Shown here piece by piece: positions 19,815 through 24,465 of a DNA stretch of 24,465 bases. Source of the stretch: Hofstenia miamia (Eukaryota > Xenacoelomorpha > Acoela); NCBI GenBank assembly GCA_004352715.1, contig SCFE01000048.1, positions 1,853,665 through 1,878,129 on the forward strand, written 5' to 3'. A program made the position numbers and the translations under genes. Each line of letters begins with the position of its first letter. The stretch's first letter is position 1. The notes beneath the pieces are model-generated. The model saw nothing but the letters and a program-made list of their open reading frames with translations. It was not told the origin of the DNA and did not search any database.

Positions 19815-20809
19815 TTGAACCTGCTGATTGTGCCTACGACATGTGTATGCAGCAAGGGATTCTCAATTGCACATGCACTCTCTTTCCCCACCGGTGGCTA
19901 TGTTGCAAAACATCATAATAAATTGTGTGACATACTATCGAAGCATTGAAGTTTGTATTGATGTTAAAAAAGAACCGTATCTCACACAAATAACAACGGA
20001 GTCCTTGCCTCTCCTTCTAACACTTCTGATGGAACTATAGGCTAGACATCTCTCCCGTTGGATTCTGGAGTTATGGCCATCGCACATTCTTTGATGTAAA
20101 GGCATTCAACCCTTGTACAGCAACCAATGCTCGAAGACCTGCAGCAGAAACGTTTAGCGCCCATGAAACTGAAAAAACAAGGCAGTAGCAACAGAGCGCA
20201 CTAGAAATTGAACACGCCTCACTTATACCACTGTTCTTCAGTGCATCTGGATAAAACATCGTCGCCACTGAAAAGTTTTTAAAACAACTTTGTGTTTTAA
20301 TCGCTGATAAAAGGCATACCAACTATTCCATAACCTGCAACTGGATAAAATGCCATCTTAGCTTCTCTTTGTTACGAAACATGATCCTCTGCATTCGTGT
20401 GACTAGACGACAACGTTCAATTTCCAGGAGTTATGGCCATCGCACATTCTTTGATGTAAAGGCATTCAACCCTTGTACAGCAACCAATGCTCGAAGACCT
20501 GCAGCAGAAACGTTTAGCGCCCATGAAACTGAAAAAACAAGGCAGTAGCAACAGAGCGCACTAGAAATTGAACACGCCTCACTTATACCACTGTTCTTCA
20601 GTGCATCTGGATAAAACATCGTCGCCACTGAAAAGTTTTTAAAACAACTTTGTGTTTTAATCGCTGATAAAAGGCATACCAACTATTCCATAACCTGCAA
20701 CTGGATAAAATGCCATCTTAGCTTCTCTTTGTTACGAAACATGATCCTCTGCATTCGTGTGACTAGACGACAACGTTCAATTTCCATGCTTAAATTTGAT
20801 CACCAGTAG
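19815..20809 (+). pseudogene. Retroelement C-terminal domain remnant (zinc-finger plus nuclease-like region)
   Basis: One frame reads TTCVCSKGFSIAHALSFPTGGYVAKHHNKLCDI, then, after stops and a shift, DVKKEPYLTQIT, GFWSYGHRTFFDVKAFNP, ALEIEHASLIPLFFSASG, FLKQLCVLIADKRHTNYS and FSLLRNMILCIR, ending with TAG at 20807-20809. I recognise this order (C.C....EHALSCPxGGF..RHN..RD, EPxLQPL, FFDVRVFNP, EVEHxxFTPLVFSxxGG, KRLAxLIAxK, LSFxLLR) from retroelement proteins annotated in cnidarians, molluscs and other invertebrates. The Cys/His, RHN, EP and FDVR spacing suggests a restriction-like endonuclease fold; that is inference. Stops after ETEKTRQ and SASG occur in both tandem copies. It sits inside LINE F in the opposite direction. 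Confidence 0.65.
20067..20786 (+). repeat. Perfect tandem duplication, 2 x 360 bp
   Basis: 20067-20426 and 20427-20786 are identical as read by eye. The flanking bases differ (T before the first, A before the second; G after the first, T after the second). The unit begins inside the GFWSYG codons of the retroelement remnant and runs almost to its end. 360 bp is 120 codons, so the frame is kept, and both copies carry the same two stops. The duplication therefore came after the gene died, or it is an assembly error. Confidence 0.95.
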
Positions 20810-21339
20810 CTGAAGCCAGCCACTACCTCAAGTGACTCTGACAGTTCTTATTTGAAAGTAATTTATTATTTTAATTCTGTTCCAAGGTGCGTAACCATGA
20901 TCGAATATTTATTTGATCAGCATTTCCTTGCTAGAGCATTTACCGGGGAATGAAACAAAAAGAATAGTTGTCGTCCTTTCTGGATTTCTAAAAGATAATT
21001 TTCTAGACACTGGAATTGATTTTTGAAAGATTGATCATTGTATTTAATTATGATATGCCAGAAGATCTAAACTCCCATATACAAATTGTTGCACGTGTCA
21101 ATCGTTATTGAACTAAATGAAGATACTGTGATTTTAAAAAAAAGTTCAAAATCGTGTTGATGTTAGCATTGTGGAATTTATTGATAAATTGGATGTTGCC
21201 TCATATTATCTTGTGGAAAACAAAGCCTCTTAATGTAGGTTTTCATATGTACATTTTTTGAAATTCATTTGTATTTATGTGTTTTTTATTTGATTTTTAT
21301 GTTTTTATTTTGCTTAAATAATATTTTGTTAGTCTTTGA
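20810..21339. other. No gene recognised; right part of the insertion in LINE F
   Basis: Between the retroelement remnant and the LINE F endonuclease start. It may contain the 3' untranslated region of the inserted element, but no tail, inverted repeat or target duplication was found. The exact junction with LINE F is not visible. Confidence 0.4.
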
Positions 21340-21552
21340 TAATATCATTCCTTATTTTATACTGCGTAGTCTATTATCATTTTCTAGTCATGTTTCATTA
21401 ATTCTAGCAATAGAGTTTAAATCAAAATTGTTTAATAGATCATATAATTTATCATATTTACTTGTGTATTATATTTTACATTTATTAAGATCTAATTTTT
21501 TTGGTTTCGTAAACGAAATGATATCTTTGTTATTATTGATGGATTTATTCAT
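21340..21552 (-). pseudogene. LINE F ORF2 start: endonuclease N-terminus
   Basis: The ATG at 21552-21550 overlaps the ORF1 stop in the eight bases ATGAATAA, a usual arrangement in two-ORF LINEs whose second frame is reached by reinitiation. The frame reads LNKCKI, a stop, then SKYDKLYDLLNNFDLNSIARINET and, after a TGA in the place of Trp, LENDN. This matches the endonuclease beginning (N..SI..K.D.L...L....DI..I.ETWL), with the catalytic Glu present. Similarity fades near 21340, close to where the interrupting element begins. Confidence 0.7.
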
Positions 21553-22140
21553 AATTAATCTTTAATCTTGTTATTTGTAATTGTTCTTTGTATACAGGAC
21601 ATTTTTTAAGTGTATTATGATTTGTTGCGTTGCTATAATACTTATTGGAATTGAAACAGTTTTTTTTGCTTGAACAGTCTATGAACTTATGCTTTTTCAT
21701 GCAAAACATAGTTATCAATATCCTATACGCATGAATTTTTTGTGTAATCAAATTTGTCACATTTCAAACAGATTTTGGCATATAAATGATCACTGACATC
21801 TAAACTTGTGAAGTCAAATCTTATTATATCTACAAAAACCTTGAAAATTGCATATTTGCAATTATAAAATTTGGTGGTTTACGAAAATAGTTAAAAAAAA
21901 TTGTCTTCTTTAATTTCATTAAATAAATTATGTTTGTTTTCCAAGAGTTTTGTTTAGAATTTCAATGTAATATTTTAAATTTTCGATATTGTTCTTTATC
22001 AACAATCTTGATCTCATAATCAGTAGAACTTTGCAGAATAATATAATTTTTGTTTGAAATTGTCGGGTGATCAGTCACTGGATTATTACCATTAATACTA
22101 TTGATAATTTTGGATTTTCCTGTAATAGTGATAGACTGAT
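21545..22140 (-). pseudogene. LINE F ORF1: Gag-like protein with zinc knuckles
   Basis: Near 21770 one frame reads AKICLKCDKFDYTKNSC, a CCHC-like knuckle with Tyr for His. It is followed in another frame by FCMKKHKFIDC and CFNSNKYYSNATNHNTLKKCPVYKEQ, which ends the ORF as in I/Jockey-like ORF1 proteins (last knuckle, NH and CP block, then a short basic helix). Further upstream, VDIIRFDFTSLDVSDHL and KNYIILQSSTDYEIKIVDKEQYRKF look like the preceding RNA-binding part. At least three frame changes break it. The role would be binding of element RNA. Confidence 0.6.
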
Positions 22141-22860
22141 ATCTTGTGACCTAAGCCAAAAATATGAGTGTTATGTTAGACGCCTTAGTTTCAGATTCAT
22201 GTTTCATTAGCCAATTGTATCTCTCTAAGATAAATTTTGATGTTCCAATCTTTTCAGTGTGTGCGGCAACTACAGTATAATTCAGGATGCTAATTTAAGA
22301 TCGCATTGTAACTAATTTGCAACCGATTTCAACAGGCATTGGTTGCTCATTAATAAACATAAGAAAAATTGTTTGGTCCAGAGTCTGCAAAACTATTTAT
22401 ACTTAACAAAACTAAGACTAAGATACTGACTGTTGAAGCACTTAATATTGCCATTGATTTGATGCTAGTGTTCATAGCAAGACTAATGAACTTCTTGTTT
22501 AGTTCGGTCGAAGCTCTGCTCCTGAGCTGCAAGATATCGCGCGAAAATCTATAGTGAAATTGCTTGGTTTCTCATCACATCAAGATCATGGATGAAAATG
22601 CTGCTAGTAAGTAGTATTTAATGCTGAAATTGAGACTAGAGCTGTGTGGTTACAAGCATTTCATGACCTTAACCTAACTGTTGGTTTTTTTCTAGTCATT
22701 TTAACCGCCCGTAACACACTTTGTAACTTAACAGCCCGTAGCCGCCCTACATTTTTTTTAAAATGCAAAACAAAATATTTAAGTACACTTTTCGACAAGA
22801 ATGACAAAAATGTAAAAACGTCTTTCAAACAAAATTTATGGAAGGCTTCTTTCGACTGAT
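22141..22860. other. No gene recognised; possible 5' and 3' margins of LINE F and the hAT element
   Basis: Stops interrupt all frames. A GC-richer patch at about 22705-22750 (GCCCGTAACAC, GCCCGTAGCCGCCC) has two GCCCGTA words. It lies just 3' of the hAT transposase on the minus strand and may belong to that element. No terminal inverted repeat could be fixed. Confidence 0.35.
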
Positions 22861-22869
22861 CGAATAACA

Positions 22870-23807
22870 ATCAGTTCATTGCAATGATCTGGTCAAAAAA
22901 AGTGCGTTTGCATGTGATGGTGTTGCCTGCATCGCTTGCTGACCTTTCATTTTTATTTTGAGTAGCGGTATGAACGTGCAATTTTAGACAGTGTTGGAAG
23001 TATAGAACTCATGCTGGTTCCACCATTCCAGTGGGTCACTATCTTCACTTTCATCGAGAAGTTTCATGTATTGGATAAATAGTTGATCTGCAACCTTAGA
23101 GCAACTGTGTGTTGAATGTATGTCGCTGTCGTCATCTGAATCAAAATCCAATATCTTTCGTTTCTTTGGGGAAGAAGGAATAGCAGATGAGGTAGCCTCT
23201 TTCGATATATCCATAATATGCTTTCTAATACTGTTTTTAGTAATATTACGATCCTTTTTTATCAGTGTCGTTGATTTGAAACGAGGATCTGGAATTGTCG
23301 CAATGTAGTGACAACTGGTCAGCTTTGAAGAACACTTATCTCGCAGTCCGCTTATTAAATCTGTAAGCAAAGGCTTAATAACTATATTTTCAGGTTTTCC
23401 AAGAAGGCTTTTCATTTTTGCATCCAATCTACTGTAGACGATGATAACAAGTGAAATGGTTGAATTTTTGTTTGATGCCAGTAGCTTTGTTGCTAAGTCA
23501 AATGCTTTCACTGGCTTCATAATGACCTTAAGAATAGGCAGAGAAATATTTTCTAGGAGATGCATTTCATCACGTTTAGACAGAATGTCAACAATCTTTT
23601 CGAAATTATAGTGAATAAATGAAAGCATTGTGTACACTGAATTGAATATGGTTTCAACATACGGTTTAAGTGTAGATTTTAATTTGGTATTCAATTCAGT
23701 TTGCTTGAAATATCTTACTAAACACTTTGCCTCTGATATAATAGCAGAGTGGACACACTGGTCATCATAACGCGTAATGATTTCGTCATAACGCGTAATG
23801 ATTTCGT
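22870..23807 (-). pseudogene. hAT-superfamily transposase, N-terminus missing, C-terminus frameshifted
   Basis: The clean frame ends at 22984; similarity starts near 23760, and an antisense extension upstream to 23898 belongs to another element. CLVRYFKQTELNTKLKSTLKPYVETIFNSVYTML matches the ZBED/hAT block VxTRWNSxYxML with RW replaced by IF. CHYIATIPDPRFKS matches the ATxLDPRFK block, KKRKILDFDSDDDSD is the acidic linker, and DPLEWWNQHE precedes the dimerisation domain. A one-base loss at about 22985 gives a stop; in neighbouring frames SKIAR and NERSASDAGNTITCKRT continue the usual SxERxFSxAGNTITxKRxxL motif with the catalytic Glu. The BED finger and the first two catalytic Asp blocks are absent. 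It could not act alone. Confidence 0.82.
23766..23807. repeat. 21-bp tandem repeat, two perfect copies
   Basis: The unit starts CATAACGCGTAATGATTTCG and occurs at 23766-23786 and 23787-23807. On the minus strand it adds EIITRYD twice to the hAT frame; on the plus strand the second copy supplies the ATG of the SGNH open frame. It lies at the place where hAT similarity stops and the other coding region starts, so it may be a junction product or a 5' repeat of the neighbouring element. Confidence 0.9.
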
Positions 23808-24465
23808 TACGAGCAGTCGGCTCTGATGAGCGCGCTTTGCTGAAAACAATTACCTCCGCAGCATCCGCAGATGCTTCGTTAACACAATTATCGCGCACGA
23901 AGTTATTAGCACCGTTTAACGCATTGTCAAAAGAAGAACTCTGTACATTTCATTCACTTCTATCAAAACTTTCTGAAACATGCCACGCTGAAGAAGATGC
24001 AATCACCATTGATAAACAAACGCAAATCACACCAAACAACTGCAACACACAAACACAAACGTCATCACCAGAAAATCCAACGCCTGAAGATCTGAATCAC
24101 TCCAAAATCACAGCGAGATTCCACCCAAAAAAGCTAAGAGAAGACACAGATTTTCTCATCATAGGAACATCGATGTATCGACACTTGCGTTCAAAACACC
24201 TCATTAAAGGACACACCGTCACCGTACATTCTTATCCTGGAGCAACAATAGACGATATTTCTGCTACGCTACAAAGTTATGCATCCAACGAAAAAATAAA
24301 GAACGTCCTCATCACTGTCGGACGAAATGATATAATGCAGAACGTTACTGACATTAAAGATAAGTTTTCTAATTTACTTAAGCACGTTAGTAACCATTTT
24401 AGGAACGCTAAAATCCACGTCGGGGAAGTTGCACCATTTCCGAATAACCACACCCTCACTAAGAA
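23798..24465 (+). CDS. Partial open frame with SGNH-hydrolase-like domain, probable LINE ORF1
   Basis: An uninterrupted frame of 222 codons runs from ATG 23798 to the window edge; a TAA lies three codons upstream. Residues 1-60 are helical (ALLKTITSAASADASL, LSKEELCTFHSLLSKL). Residues 65-105 are rich in Thr, Asn, Gln and Pro, a likely linker. From about 115 comes a Rossmann-like core: TDFLIIGTSMYRHL with Gly123 and Ser125 in the place of the SGNH block I GDS, HTVTVHSYPGATIDDI, and VLITVGRNDIM with Asn177 and Asp178 as block III. The His block would lie outside the window. Esterase/SGNH domains are known in ORF1 proteins of CR1 and related LINEs. A host or other mobile protein with an SGNH domain is possible. 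No stop or shift is seen, unlike nearly everything else here, so this copy may be young. Confidence 0.6.
   Translation, partial: MISLRAVGSDERALLKTITSAASADASLTQLSRTKLLAPFNALSKEELCTFHSLLSKLSETCHAEEDAITIDKQTQITPNNCNTQTQTSSPENPTPEDLNHSKITARFHPKKLREDTDFLIIGTSMYRHLRSKHLIKGHTVTVHSYPGATIDDISATLQSYASNEKIKNVLITVGRNDIMQNVTDIKDKFSNLLKHVSNHFRNAKIHVGEVAPFPNNHTLTK

Larger units (their letters stand above)
17822..22140 (-). mobile_element. LINE F, two-ORF APE retrotransposon interrupted by another element
   Basis: Minus-strand parts appear in order: ORF1 with zinc knuckles (about 22140-21545), ORF2 endonuclease start (21552 to about 21340), a 1.6-kb interruption, endonuclease remainder (about 19745-19250), linker (about 19150-18900) and polymerase (about 18675-17822). 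The two endonuclease pieces complement each other: the N-terminal part with its Asn and Glu blocks lies at 21.4 kb, and the RGGGV, SLWIEI and SDH blocks lie at 19.7-19.3 kb. This indicates one element later invaded. Many stops show that it is old. Confidence 0.75.

Noticed and set aside
20071-20682. Two identical 83-residue minus-strand open frames (20071-20322 and 20431-20682)
   Set aside because: They are the antisense shadow of the 360-bp duplicated retroelement coding remnant, which matches its family on the plus strand.
22644-22870. Overlapping open frames on both strands, possibly a small gene
   Set aside because: No family match; the region is the 3' side of the hAT pseudogene, and the antisense pair looks like chance.
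1-24465. An undescribed multi-gene system such as a defence island
   Set aside because: No set of adjacent intact genes exists; the recognised genes are one host receptor and unrelated mobile elements.

Overview
This is animal nuclear DNA, AT-rich, and almost entirely made of decayed transposable elements. There are no bacterial-type operons, ribosome binding sites or tRNA genes. Evidence for an animal is a split 7TM receptor gene of the GPR157 type, several non-LTR retrotransposons of the apurinic-endonuclease (APE) CR1/Jockey/I kind, hAT and Tc1/mariner DNA transposons, and a retroelement C-terminal domain of a sort common in invertebrate genomes. I cannot name the species; an invertebrate metazoan is my inference. 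The assembly contains runs of N (10599, 10849-10850, 15774-15847), and two of the repeats look like assembly products.

Layout. 1-697: 3' end of a plus-strand LINE (A) with an AATAAA signal and a (TATCT)n tail. 1447-1617 and 14625-15051, minus strand: two exons of a GPR157-like receptor, separated by one 13,007-bp phase-1 intron. Inside that intron lie a plus-strand LINE fragment (E, about 2060-3040), a long ruined minus-strand LINE (B, about 3019-5995), a weak hAT C-terminal trace (about 6200-6350), an almost full-length plus-strand LINE (C, about 6540-10020), a 249-bp perfect copy of part of LINE C bounded by Ns, a TA microsatellite, about 2.6 kb with no recognisable gene, and another plus-strand LINE fragment (D, 13555-14230).

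Upstream of the receptor exon, 15212-16910 is a complete Tc1/mariner-type element with 25-bp terminal inverted repeats and TA target duplications. Its dead transposase gene is split by a small hAT-type element (15582-16030) with 19-bp inverted repeats and an exact 8-bp target duplication. From 17822 to about 22140 the minus strand carries LINE F: ORF1 with zinc knuckles, then ORF2 overlapping it by an ATGAATAA junction. The endonuclease of ORF2 is cut in two by about 1.6 kb holding a plus-strand retroelement C-terminal remnant, which itself contains a perfect 360-bp tandem duplication. From about 22870 to 23800 the minus strand holds a hAT transposase pseudogene. From 23798 to the window end the plus strand holds an intact open frame with an SGNH-hydrolase-like domain, most like a LINE ORF1.

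The only plausible host gene is the receptor; everything else recognised is mobile DNA, most of it broken by frameshifts and stops. I found no new defence or metabolic system. The points most worth a second look are the intron structure, the dated nests of insertions, the SGNH open frame and the in-frame tandem duplication.
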